Both the position numbers and the translations under genes were made by a program. Under the pieces are notes generated by a model. The model was not told the DNA's origin. It saw only the letters and a list, made by a program, of their open reading frames with translations, and searched no databases. From Prorocentrum cordatum (taxonomy: Eukaryota; Sar; Dinophyceae; Prorocentrales; Prorocentraceae): 49,000 nt of DNA. Shown in pieces: positions 9,600 through 20,309 of the stretch (positions are counted from its first letter, which is position 1; each line of letters begins with the position of its first letter). Location of the stretch: the NCBI GenBank assembly GCA_963575745.1, contig CAUYUJ010006358.1, positions 428,364 to 477,363 on the forward strand. The letters are read 5' to 3'.

Positions 9600-11021
9600 A
9601 TGGCTCAGGCGTCGTGCCTGGTCCTGCGATACGGGGTCCGCGGACCCCCTGGCCTCGGCAAGCCATGCATGGGATGTCGTGGAGGTCGGGGACGTGCCTC
9701 CCGACCTTCCCCTGGGCCGCGGCTCGCCCAAGAAGCCGCGCAGGTACTGGATCGATGGCCTTCTGGCTCGAGCCAGTCCCTGCCCTTGGCCAGGCTGCCC
9801 CGACACCATCGTGGTGCTCCCTGGCGCGCCTCGGGCGGGTGGGCCATGGCCCTCCGCTTGGTGCGCGGATGGCGGCTGGGCCCCAGGGTAACCTGGGCGC
9901 CTCACCATCGCGCCCGTGGTCCACAGGCCACGCCCGTGCTCTGGTCTGCGCATGACCTGGTGCGACAACCAAAACCCCCTCCCCCTCCCCCCCTCTCCCT
10001 CCCCCTCCCTCCCCCTCCCTCCCCCTCTCTCCCCCTCTCTCCCCCTCCCTCCCCATTCCCCTTCCCTCCCCCTCCCTCCTCATTCCCCTTCACCCCCCTC
10101 CCTCCCCCTCCCCCTCCCCCTCCCAATCCCTCCCCCCTTCCCTACCTTAATCCTGCTGTCCATCATTGTCATTCCGCCCGTCGATCATCTTCCCCACTCT
10201 GTTCTCAAGCATTTGGGCTCGAGCTTCGGCCCCACACAATTGTGTCTCTATTTTTATTTTTGTATGTCAAGTGTTCCCCGTCGTGTCCCTGTGGCCGAGA
10301 TCGACCCAATGCAGTTGGGCAACGAATTCAAGAAACACGTACTGGCCCAGGGATGCAAAAAAAGCATTCGCACTCCATTCTTACAACTTCTTAACTCAAC
10401 CTCGGGCGGTATGCGCCAGATCGCTCCACAACATGTTCGCGTTGGTGGGCATTCTGAAAATACTCTATTACACCATCCCACCGACCCTGCTCCGCTCCCC
10501 TCCTCGTTCGTCCGTTCCACCGCTTCCCAATGTACTCCGTCCTTTCCGTTCCCTCGTCCCCGTTCCTCCCGTCGCGCACTCATCCGCCACCTCCCCAGGT
10601 AGATCTGCTCCTGAAAAACATTCCGAACGCCGAGTGCAAATGGAGCTGTCTGCGAGGCGCTTGCCTCGTGGTCATCGACAAGCACCCCCGTGCACTAATA
10701 AACATGAGGAGGCGGATGGGGAGGAGGAGGAGGGAGGTTGAACATGACGAGGATGAATGAGGAGGAGGCGGAGGAGTGATATGAGGTGGATGGGGGAGAA
10801 TGTATGGGACTGAGGGGTGTGGGAGAAGATGGGAATGGCGGGGGCAAGGACGTGCATACGTGTGAGGTTGTACCTATGCCGATATCGAGAACGTGTATAT
10901 GACATGATCCTGAATCATGTTTGGCGTTTAGAAAACATAAGTGATAACACCTGTGTATGGCGTGTATCTGAAGTTTATCTGACGTAGTCTGGCAACTTGT
11001 TTGGCGTTTTACTGAAGTTTG

Positions 11022-11052
<31 letters not shown>

Positions 11053-13080
11053 CATATACACACCAACGTTAACCAATAATGGCAGTATATGAATCAAACT
11101 TCAAGACACCCGCATGCAACCTTCAGGGTAACATCAGACAAACGTCATACAAACGTCAGACAAACGTCATACAAACGTCAGACAAACTTCATACAAACGT
11201 CAGACAAACTTCATACAAACGTCAGAAAAACGTCAGACATGATTCAGGGCCGTGTCATGTACACGTTCTCGATATCGCGTTACGCACGATATCATATAGT
11301 TCTACATCTAGTTTCCTGACATTCCTCTCATTTCTATACAAGTGTGTCCCTCCCTCTCCACATCAGGTATCCCAAGTGCTGCAAAGAGGACGCGTCGGCG
11401 CCATCGTTGTCTCGCGCTGGTTCACTGGCCGAGAAGTTGATGGTCAGCAGGGTCACTCAAACTATGAGTTCGACAAACCAACGCGTCGCCTGATCTGACC
11501 GTGGCCCCACAGCCACGGTTGGATCAGACGACGTGCCAGTTTGCTGAAATTGTAGTTTGAGCCACAGGTGATCCTGAAACATCTGCGGCGCATCAGGGAC
11601 AACAGTGTCAGATTGCGCCAGGCCCGTGGCGCACGGGAGGGGGGATGGGTGAATGGTGAGGTGGGCAGGATGGAGGAATGGGATTGATAGGATGACGAGG
11701 TTTGGTGGGGACGTTAGGGTAGCGTTGTGGGGCGGAAGTGTAGGAAACGGTGGGTAACGACGTGGAGTACATTTGATGATTGAGGATGAGAGTTGTAGTC
11801 GTCGTTGTCGTCGTCGCCGTCGTTAGTGCCACCGTCGCCATCGATGTCGTCGCCGCGGTCGGTGTCGCCGTCGCCGCCGTCGTCGACGACGGCGGTGACG
11901 CATCTCGCCGTCTCGTCGCCATCGCCGCCGCGCGGCGCAGAGGCGGTCAAGGACTGCACGCCCGCTGAGAAAGATACCATCAACCACTTCCTATTCGTCA
12001 TGGGCCGCCCTGCTGTGCCCATCGACGAGGACTCGTGCGATTTAGCAGTGATGACGACGATGAGGATGAAGAAGGATGCAGGAGGATGGTGATGAGGATG
12101 CGGGTGACAGCGCAATGATGAGGAGGACGGGTGGACGACGCGGAGGAGGATGAGGAGGATGAGGGCGGGAAGAAGGGGGTGAGGAGGAGGAGGGTGATGG
12201 GGCTACGAGGACGAGTAATGATGGCGACAACGAGGAGGTGGATGAGGATGAGGAGGGGTGAGATAGGGCAGATGGGGGTATGGAGATGGGATATGGTAGT
12301 AGGGAGTAGGGGGGGAGGAGGATGAGGATGGGGGTAGGGAGGAGGGGGAGATAGGTGCCGTCTTCGCCCCGACGTCGTTGTTACCGTCATCGTGCGTGGT
12401 GCCATTGTCGCAACCGTCGCCAATCGTAATCGCGGCATGTTTTTGGTTTTGCACGTGCCGTCGCCGTTGCAGCCGTCGCCACTATCATCGTATCTGTCAT
12501 TGTCGTCGCCGCGGTCGTTCGTTCTCCGCCAGGACGTCGCCATCGTGGCCGACGCGTCCGAGGAGGAGGATGACCGCGCCGACGCGCCCGTGAAGGATAT
12601 TTGACCGAATGGAAAGGGAGTGGGTGTTGATGGCATGGATGATGGGTGACATGGCGGAGGCTAGGTGGAGAAATATGAGGGATAGGAGGAGGAGGAGGGA
12701 TAGGAGGAGGATATGACATATGAGAAATATGAAAAATATCAGGGATAGGATATGTGCGAGAGCAGTCGGACGTCAACCCGACGTCGGAGGAATGTCAGGC
12801 AGACGTCAAGCGTCTGGCTGACATCTCTCCGATATCGGTTTGACGTCCGCCTACTCGTGCACGACTATGTTTCACGCGTCGTCGTCGTCGGCCCGGTGAG
12901 GACGCCGCGGGGGCCGAGGACGCGACCATCTCCGAGTCCGACACCGACGATGACTACGAGGAGACCGACAAGAAGGCCGACAAGACGGTCGACGAGGAGG
13001 CCGACGAGGAGACCGACGAGGAGGACGAGGCCGACGCCGATGAGAACACTTTGGCGAAGGCCTCCCCCCGTTTGGCGTAA
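9600..13080 (+). CDS. Exon-like fragments of an unrecognised intron-split gene
   Basis: I do not recognise a family. Protein-like open segments lie between pyrimidine-rich stretches. They are: 9600 on (ATG, MAQASCLVLRYG..., with a CMGC motif); about 10270-10450 (DPMQLGNEFKKHVLAQG..., whose best continuation needs a frame change at the A7 run 10357-10363); 10599-10703 after CCCCAG (VDLLLKNIPNAECKW...CLVVIDKHPRALI); 11367-11498 after CATCAG, ending in TGA; about 11941-12045 after GCGCAG (CTPAEKDTINHFLFVMGRP); 12533-12604 after CCGCCAG, acidic, ending in TGA; and about 12898-13080, very acidic (ESDTDDDYEETDKK...), ending in TAA. The several stops mean either more than one gene or wrong frames in some exons. 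Whether these belong to one transcript is unknown. All lie inside the putative 25.7-kb element, on the same strand as its other genes. Confidence 0.3.
9962..10140. repeat. CCCCCTCCCT polypyrimidine tract
   Basis: Imperfect CCCCCTCCCT/CCCCTCTCT units in an apparent intron. Proline/serine-rich ORFs across it are artefacts. Confidence 0.85.
10965..11245. repeat. TGACGTTT/AAACGTCA iteron array
   Basis: After a TCTGAAGTTTATCTGACG segment, a TA microsatellite (about 11020-11060) and a short spacer, direct copies of an 11-12 bp unit (CAAACGTCAGA or CAAACGTCATA, some with ACTTCA) fill about 11130-11240. The same iteron appears at 8848-8903, 12766-12850, 21257-21420, 30905-31190 and 34123-34150, all inside the element. 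Function unknown. Confidence 0.75.
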
Positions 13081-13551
13081 GCGACCCTCCCCCTCCCCGT
13101 CATTCGGTGCTTCCCCTCACCCTCCTTTCCACAACTTTCCTGTCTCCCCTCCCTCCTCCCCCTCCCCCCATCGCACGTTCCCTCCCCTCTTCCGCACCCC
13201 CTCCCGCTCTCCCTCCTCCCGTCATCCTCCCCTCCCCCCTTGCTCACTCCAAAATTCCTCTCCCAAATCCTCTCCAAAGTTCCTCTAACGACCCGCCTCC
13301 ATCCCGCCCCCCTCGTCGCCCCCGCCGCAATCCTCCTTCCGTCGTCCTCCATTGCGTCGCCTCATCGTCGCCCCCACCGTCGTCATCCTTCCGTCGTCAT
13401 CCCTCACATCGCTCCCTCGTCGCGCCCTATCCCGCTTCCCATGTTCCGCGCCCTCACTCCCGTCCGTGTCGCCCCACCTCCCGTGTCATCCTGTCGTCGC
13501 CCCCCTCATCATCACCTCCAAACTCCATCATCTGTGCTTTTTCCCGCCCAT

Positions 13552-14575
13552 CCCGTGGTGTTGGGTCCTCGTTTTGAAGGGACGGCGCCCAGCGTTCCTC
13601 TCCTTCCTTCCCGCCCTCACCCCCCTCCTCCCTCCTCCCCCATCATTGCTTCTGCTCTCGGCACACCTCTCGCACGTTTCGTAGCCCCCAACAGGAGCTC
13701 CACCGTAGGCACCAGCGGGGGTGGCCACTTGCGGTCCCCCAACCCAGGGCAGCGCTTCGTAGCCCCAGGTGGAGCTCCACCGTAGGCGCCAGCGGGGCTG
13801 TCCGCATGCGGTTCCCCCTACCCAGGGCAGCGCTTCGTAGCCACATAGGGAGCTCCACTGTAGGCCCCAGCGGGGGTGTCCACATGCGGTTCCCCCACCC
13901 AGGGCAGCGCGTCGTAGCCCCCATCAGGAGCTCCACCGAAGGCCCCAACGGGGGTGTCCACATGCGGTCCCCCCGCCCAGAGCAGCGCGTCGTAGCCTCA
14001 GATGGAGCTCCACCGAATGCCTCAGCGGGGGTGTCCACATGCGGTTCCCCCACCCAGGGCAGCGTGCCGTAGCCCCATGGGGAGCTCCACCGAAGGCCCC
14101 AATGGGGGCGTCCACATGCGGTTCCCCCACCCAGGACAGCAGTTCGTAGCCCCCAGCAGGAGCTCCACCGTAGGCACCAGTGGGGGTGGCCACTTGCGGT
14201 TCCCCAACCCAGGGCAGCGCTTCGTAGCCCCAGGTGGAGCTCCACCGTAGGCGCCAGCGGGGCTGTCCGCATGCGGTTCCCCCTACCCAGGGCAGCGCTT
14301 CGCAGCCCCAGAGGGAGCTCCACTGTAGGTCACAGTGGGGGGGGGGGGGTGTCCGCATGCGGTTCCCCCACCTAGGGCAGCGTGTGAAGGCCCCAGTTGG
14401 GGCGCCCGCGTGCGGTCCCCCCACCCAGGGTAGCGCTTCGTAGCCCCACAGGGAGCTCCACCGAAGGCCCCAGTGGGGGTGTTCGCATGCGTCTGCCCTA
14501 CCCAGGGGTAGCGCCACCGAACACGATATTCATAGTTGCAGTATTCACAGCTGCGCATGGTTGTGTCATTTGCCA
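13552..14575 (+). repeat. Left inner inverted repeat with 78-bp minisatellite
   Basis: About eleven units of about 78 bp run from 13677 to 14520, with starts at 13681, 13759, 13837, 13914, 13992, 14069, 14146, 14224, 14302, 14386 and 14440. Typical blocks are GCTTCGTAGCCCC, GGAGCTCCACCG.AGGC, CATGCGGTTCCCCCACCCAG and GGGCAGCG. The array and its flanks (CCATCCCGTGGTGTTGGG outside; GCGCCACCGAA and TTCACAGCTGC inside) recur inverted at about 27485-28776. Because 78 is divisible by 3, every frame stays open and gives long repetitive ORFs; these are not genes. Confidence 0.85.
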
Positions 14576-14978
14576 GGCTAATGGTTCACACGTCCTCAAA
14601 TGCGTGCTTTCCATAGCCATGGCGCGATGGTAGCAGCGCGTCGCGCCTCGGAAGGGCGACGATGGGGCGCGAAGTTACACGCGTTTCGCGTGCCCGAACT
14701 CCCGCGGGGCAAAGCAATCTGGCCTCTGGGCCTCAAACCCCATCCCACCCGCGCGGCAGCACCGAAGGGCGCGATAATGCCGCGTCTCGCGCCTCGCGGC
14801 CTGCCCGCCAACGCGCGGTGGTGTGCGTCGGTAACAGCGCTCCCCCCCGTCGATCGCCTCACCTTGTTGCCCCCCCTCTTCCACGTCCGTCGTGTCCGTG
14901 CCGTGCGTAGCCAGTTTTGGCCCGAGCGTGGGGTTGCTCGGCCGTGCGTTTCGCATCCTCAGGCCTGCTGCCGTCGAC

Positions 14979-15910
14979 ATGAACCATTCCCAGAAATGGT
15001 ACGATGCGCGAGGATTTTGTCCCCACCGTTTTGCTAAACTATTGGCGCCTCAATATACCGTGGTGTGGAAACTGGTCGAACACGTGATTCCCATCATTTT
15101 CTTATATATGCTTGATGACCGCGACCTCGTTCTTCTGGAGCGTCGCCCTGATGCAGGTGATATTGCAGCTGCAGCCCAAGCTAGTGGCCCAACTATGATT
15201 GTGGATTCCCAATATGGACCATACATGAATATCAGGCGGTTGATTGGATTCGAAACTATATTTCGTTTATGTATGAGAGTAGTCGCTGGTGGCACAGCGT
15301 GGATATCGCCTGATATAAGAACGTGGCTATGTACGCACCAATTGAGATGGAAAGGTAACCCACAAGGTGACGATGGCCTATTTCCAGTTCGCGAGGCCAA
15401 CTCCGAGGTCATGAAGTGGTGTACCTTGTCTGTCATCATGTGGCTCAGAAAGGTGTTTATCATCAACGTATGCCCACACATACCCTCACCCTCCTCATCC
15501 TCTGCCCCCCTCTTTCTCCTCCACCTCCTCCTCCATCATCCTCCCTCATCCCCCTCCCGCCTCTTCCACCTCCCTCATCCTCCGCCTCTCCTCATCCTCA
15601 TCGTCCTCCTCATCCTCCTCCTCGTCCTCCTTGTCATCCTCGTCCGCATCGTCCGCCCAACCTGGCACCCTCCTGACCATCCCCCATTCCCCCTCTCCAC
15701 CCATCCGTCTCCCCCATCTCCACCTCCCCAATTCCCCACCCCGCCACTGCCACCCTCTCCCCCACCCCCCCCCCCCCCCCCCCCCCCCCCCCCGCCACTC
15801 CCCCACTTCCCCCTCTCTGCGCTTCCCCTCGCCACCCTCCTGACCCCTTCCCCCTCTCCGCATTTCCATGTCTCATCTCCACTGCCCCCCCCCCCCCCCC
15901 CCCTCCCCCT

Positions 15911-15942
<32 letters not shown>

Positions 15943-16940
15943 CCCCCCCAATTCCCAACGCTTCCCCCCGTCTGACAGCGCCCGTCGCCTACCATGTTGC
16001 GCTGAGGGCGCACGTCGTCTGGCAGCACCCCCCGTCTACCATGCTGTGGTCGTTTCAGTATACAGAACGACTCAACAGTTTAATTTTGACGTTCATGACT
16101 CGGAGTTGGATCATCAACGCTGAGAACCGCATCGAGGAGATCAATATATATCACGGCGACGCACAGTTCAGAGAGCTGGAGCGGGCCGCGATTGGTTCTA
16201 AACGAGATTTCCATATGACGATGATGTTGACCAGGATGGTTTTAGATCATCATGTTCAACATCATCATCATCATCATCATCACATGGAAATCTTGATTGG
16301 ACCATTGGAGGCCAAAAAGAACTCGATGACAATGACCATGTATTTCGAAATCATCGGCGGTGTCGTCAACAACTTGCACCGCTCGCATGTTCTGAACCGC
16401 CAGAAAAGCATGATATCATTCATGAGGTTCGCTCCTCCGTCTGATGCTGAGACTGCGACTGATGATGGGACAGATGCTACACCAATTAAGCGGCGGCGAA
16501 TTATGTCCAAGACTCCAGATTCCAGCGCAGCTACTCCAACTGGTTCAATTCCACCAGCTGATATTGCACCAAATTCACCAACTGGTGCTAGTTCACTGGC
16601 GGCGTCACCAACTGGTTCGATGCCACCGACTTCAGCGAGCTGGTCTGCGGGCCTTTCGTCTTCGGCGTACTCGTTCACGGACATTGCGAAGGAATATATT
16701 ATGTCAAGTGGCAGTTCACCAACACCTTCGACAGTTATGCCATCAAGCATTTCAGCATCGCCTTCGGCGGGTACTCCAGCAAGCAGTTCAGCAACACCGT
16801 CGGTAGGCACTTCAGCAAGCAGTTCGGCAACACGTGTGGCAGGCACTTCAGCAAGCAGTTCATCAGCTCATTCGGCAGGCGCTTCAGCTGATATTCCAGA
16901 TGACGAGATGATTGCCATGGCAAAGTGGCTGAAAGTCTGA
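14979..16940 (+). CDS. C5-DNA-methyltransferase-like protein of a dinoflagellate multi-copy family
   Basis: Two exons are proposed, 14979-15467 and 16026-16940, giving 467 residues. The intron 15468-16025 starts CAAC|GTATGC, ends CTGGCAG, is phase 0 and 558 nt long, and is pyrimidine-rich with long C runs; it happens to stay open. The layout recalls a class I methyltransferase: a glycine/alanine loop DAGDIAAAAQASG at 58-70, an ISPD segment at 109-112 where a Pro-Cys motif would sit, NPQGD at 127-131, VREAN at 137-141, and HPPST at 164-168 where relatives have an E-Q-P motif. The expected cysteine is absent, so activity is doubtful. Farther on are a His run (about 16245-16283), a basic IKRRR patch near 16485 and a long Ser/Ala/Thr/Pro tail. 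An upstream exon is possible because CCTCAG lies just before the start. Family placement comes from remembered motif order, not a search. Confidence 0.5.
15480..15960. repeat. Pyrimidine tract with long C homopolymers inside an intron
   Basis: CCTCCTCATC-type sequence with C runs at about 15767-15793 and 15886-15949. These are prone to assembly error. They occupy most of the intron of the methyltransferase-like gene. Confidence 0.9.
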
Positions 16941-17820
16941 TGATGTCAGCAGGTATTCGATGACGACGTAACCGCCAACGTATATTCGGTATTCGATTCT
17001 AGTGCGTTCAGCAGATATTCGAAGTGACTCAACTTATGAGGCGGGGTGGACGGTCACGGTCGACAGCAGGTGTGCGACACATTCTCTCGACTGTGATTTG
17101 GGACATATCGTATCAGATATGGACATGGTTTCAGATCGAATGGGTTGCCCGTGCGTACTGGCAAATGATTCCTATCGATCGTTCGTTATCGTTCATCATC
17201 TGCACACTCACCAACCACGATCTTGCATCATTACGGTCGTCAAAGATTCACGACCGATCATCATTCACACGCGTGTACCATCAGGTATTCACGACCACCG
17301 ATCATTAATTGCAATCACCATTCACCATCATTTGTACTTTACGATTATATGAAAGACGTGACTGGTGGTATGTATGGGGTACGACACAAAGGGCGGCGAA
17401 AACTGATGACAAGCCGATGGCGACACATCATACATAGATGGTGATGAAAACAATGGTGATAAGCACGCTGATGACGTTTATGGTTGCACATTATGCTATA
17501 ATTGCACATTAAGTACTGGTTGGACCTTATGTTTATATGGTTGTTTTGGTTGCACGTTATGTTATGGTTGCACATGGTTATGGTCGCAATCATGTTATGG
17601 CTGCACATTCTGTGTCTACGTCATCCGACTGTGGCGGGAAGACGAAGTGGGCGCCGTTATGTCGTATCGGTAATCGTGCGACGTGCGTTGTGGCTTGAGA
17701 TCTGTGTGGTGCAACGATAATTGCGCGGTGTCAAATTCTGATTAGACGTTGCAGGCCATATCCCGATCAATGAGTGTGGGGTTGAGCGGGCTAGGGCGAG
17801 ATGCGGCGTGTGCAGGAATC
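16941..17820. other. AT-richer intergenic sequence
   Basis: No gene is supported. About 17476-17610 contains imperfect repeats of TTATGGTTGCACA. Scattered TTCGATGAC/ATTCG repeats lie just after the preceding gene. Confidence 0.5.
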
Positions 17821-18020
17821 GACCGAGTCTTGATGTCGCCTCGGTCTTGCCAGGCATTGGGGCGCTGGCTGAAGTCCACCAAGAAGGTCGTGCCTGTGGA
17901 TGCCACACCCACGGTGACGCCGCCCAAGAAGAGGATCCCGCCCAGGACGACCCCGCCCAAATCCGAGGATAAGTTGTTGCCCATGGCGAAGACCTACACG
18001 GCCGTGCCAACCCGGAAGCA
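17821..18020 (+). CDS. Possible exon, basic Lys/Pro/Thr-rich
   Basis: An open segment reads CQALGRWLKSTKKVVPVD and then a PPKKRIPPRTTPPKSEDK stretch. The opposite strand is also open and reads hydrophobic (LGGILFLGGVTVGV), so the strand is uncertain. I prefer plus because neighbouring exon-like segments are plus. No family is recognised. Confidence 0.25.
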
Positions 18021-18302
18021 GCAGCTGAAGGCACCACTTTTTTCGTTTCGCCTGAGACTTCCTCGCAGCACGTTTCGCCCGAGACATCGTCGCAACTCTG
18101 GGGTCCGAAATGCCGCGCGCGAGGTGGTCCAGCCCGTTGCGCTGGAGACATCCTCGCAACTCTGGGCTCCGAGATGGTGTTCGGGATGAATAGGAGGTGG
18201 TGGAGGATGAGGAGGAGGAGGAGGAGGAGGAGGAGGTGCGACAACGACTGCGTCGATGATGACGATGGCGAGTCCCCTGTTCGGTAGATACGCCTCCAGG
18301 CA

Positions 18303-18713
18303 GAGATCAACTTCGCCAAGTACGGCATGGATGAACATGATGATGATGATACGTGCGAGGTTGAGAAGCAGGCCACAACCGCGATGAAACGCACCAAGAA
18401 GGGCGACAAAAAGTCGTTCGGCAAGGCGGGTTCGTCTTCTGATCCAGCGCGCTCGCAGTTTGTGTCGCACAACCTCCCCCGCCGAGCCAGTCACCCCCTC
18501 TACGGTGAGCTGTATGCAGTGTATGCTAAGGATAAATCATATTGTGTGTACAGGCCAGATAATACGTCATCAAAAAAACGCTTCTTGTGGAATGCACGGG
18601 GAAGAAATTCGGTCGCCACGAGATTGCTCTTCGTGATGTGATGGTTCGTAGCTGCAAGATGGCTCTGGATAAGAAATCCACCATTCAGTTTCGCGACTCG
18701 CTCATGAGGTAGT
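18303..18713 (+). CDS. Unrecognised basic protein segment, frame broken at an A7 run
   Basis: After a CAG at 18301-18303 the frame reads EINFAKYGMDEHDDDDTCE, then a Lys-rich part and LYGELYAVYAKDKSYCVYR. The current frame then drifts into unrelated sequence. One extra A in the A7 run at 18572-18578 would continue it into LLVECTGKKFGRHEIALRD and ...STIQFRDSLMR, with TAG at 18711-18713. The conserved-looking style on both sides suggests a one-base error or mutation. A start at ATG 18327 is possible. Function unknown. Confidence 0.4.
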
Positions 18714-19385
18714 GAGATGAGTTAGGGAAATTCGCTTCGTTATCATAGATGTCCTTGGGGGGGCACGCTTGCAACTCCGCTCTGATGAATGATTATAATG
18801 AGCGACGTCGGGTTTCAATATTCGGCGCAAGGGCGCCATTATTTTCAGGGTAGGAGGTGGTGGCTGAGATATCAGATTGACGTGTGCCACCCATGCGCAC
18901 ACATTGCCTCTGTTCGAAGATAATGAATCCCCCGTCAGATTGCGTTCCACGTGGCCAGGTTCAGGGGAGAGTGTTAGCCAGTCATCCATCATCAGCACGA
19001 TTGGGCATCGGGCATACAATACACGCACCACTAATGGAATGGTGATTCACATCCCCACCCTAATCTCATATAACCCCTCTCCATCAACATCACCGTCCGC
19101 ACCCATGCCTCTTGCACATCCATTCTCCATCCCCGTATATTCACCACCCCGCACATCTCCATCCCACCCCTCACCATCTCAATGTCGAACCAATCTGCAT
19201 ACAACATTGTGGAATGTGTAGTATGTAGAACAATGCATGTTCATGTATACGATTTCGTCATGAACATATCATCATGGTACCAACTGGCCGTCACAATTAG
19301 GGCTCAAACGATTCCCGAGATCATTGCCAGAGATCACACCTAGCTCAGCCCGAGATCATCGCTCAGCCCGAGATCATTGCCAGAG
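18714..19385. other. No supported gene
   Basis: AT-richer sequence. Just before 19386 there are repeats of GAGATCATTGCCAGAGAT and of GCTCAGCCCGAGATCAT. I see nothing else in it. Confidence 0.5.
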
Positions 19386-19910
19386 ATGACACCCAGGACG
19401 CCGTCCCAGCCCGCCCTGAAATGCTTCACGGAGCTCAAAAAGTGGCACACGCATACTACTGACCAAGGGTGGGTGGGTCACCTCATCGGCCTCAATTGGC
19501 AGGCGAACGAAGTGATTGAGACGTGGCGCTGGAAGCCGCCAACGGACGACAAGGGCGACAAGGGCGGCGCGGTCATCAAGGGCGGCACGGTCATCAAGGG
19601 CGGCACGGTCCGCAAGGGCGACACGGTCCGCAATGGCGGCACGGTCGACAAGGGCGACACGGTCAGCAAGGGCGACACGGTCGGCAAGGGCGACAAGGGC
19701 GGCACGGTCCGCAAGGGCGACAAGGGCGGCACGGTCCACAAGGGCGACAAGGTCATCAAGGGCGGCACGGCCCGCAAGGGCGACACGGTCAGCAAGGGCG
19801 GCACGGTCCGCAAGGGCGACGCGGGCGGCGCGGTCCGCAAGGGCGACAAGCGCGGCACGGTCCGCAAGGGCGACAAGCGCGGCACGGTTCTCAAGCGCAA
19901 GCATCGCTGA
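19386..19910 (+). CDS. Protein with a Lys-Gly-Gly/Asp-Thr-Val repeat domain
   Basis: ATG at 19386 gives 174 residues ending in TGA. The first 55 or so residues are ordinary (PALKCFTELKKWHTHTTD, GWVGHLIGLNWQANEVIETW). The rest is about 20 copies of a six-residue unit KGGTV(R/I/H) or KGDTV(R/S/G), encoded by an 18-bp DNA repeat, and it ends GTVLKRKHR. The repeat is strongly basic. It may be an exon of a larger transcript rather than a whole gene, because CAGAG immediately precedes the ATG. The same VLKRK motif recurs in the exon at 22116-22232. The opposite strand gives an Ala/Leu/Arg heptad-like ORF that I treat as the shadow. No family is recognised; nucleic-acid binding is only a guess. Confidence 0.45.
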   Translation: MTPRTPSQPALKCFTELKKWHTHTTDQGWVGHLIGLNWQANEVIETWRWKPPTDDKGDKGGAVIKGGTVIKGGTVRKGDTVRNGGTVDKGDTVSKGDTVGKGDKGGTVRKGDKGGTVHKGDKVIKGGTARKGDTVSKGGTVRKGDAGGAVRKGDKRGTVRKGDKRGTVLKRKHR

Positions 19911-20309
19911 GCTCTAGAGATTGGGCACGTCGTAGACAAATTTCAGATGCAAATATGATTAGTGAGGGGAAATGATGAATGATGATGAGGGGGTGGAAAC
20001 GGGAACGTGTGATGTGACGTGCGTCTGAGCAGATATGGTCTAAGCTTTTGGGGCGATCCATGCAAGGATTGCACCCCGCACCCCGGTCGGCCGTGGTCCT
20101 GTGCATCGCAGCGCGGGTAGCGCCCACTGACATCAGAGTGTATATTCAGAACGCATCATCACAATCCTGATAGTGGTGTCATGGTATTCTGCGTTTGCCA
20201 TGCATGTCATCACCCATCACCACGATTGGCCCCTAGCATCAACACAATACTACACATATAATGCGTGCGGTGTATCCCACCAGCCCTCTCAACGAGCCCT
20301 CTCAACGAG

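Noticed and set aside
9300-9600. Coding start upstream of 9600 in the frame continuing the poly-Asp ORF
   Set aside because: The long frame depends on the GAT microsatellite. The sequence between it and 9600 is pyrimidine-rich and intron-like.
13643-14517. Long repetitive ORFs on both strands (ELPLGLRSAALG-type)
   Set aside because: They arise because the 78-bp minisatellite period is divisible by three, which keeps every frame open. Several frames and both strands are equally long.
14892-14978. Extension of the methyltransferase-like protein to a GTG at 14892
   Set aside because: GTG is not a usual start in dinoflagellates. A CCTCAG just before ATG 14979 suggests an acceptor, so the upstream 87 bases are more likely intron.
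17742-17984. Minus-strand hydrophobic ORF (LGGILFLGGVTVGV), a possible membrane protein
   Set aside because: It is the complement of a Lys/Pro/Thr-rich plus-strand segment, has no other support, and neighbours are on plus.
19374-19904. Minus-strand Ala/Leu/Arg repeat ORF resembling a coiled coil
   Set aside because: It is the shadow of the 18-bp repeat. The plus strand keeps a normal N-terminal sequence before the repeat, the minus strand does not to the same degree.
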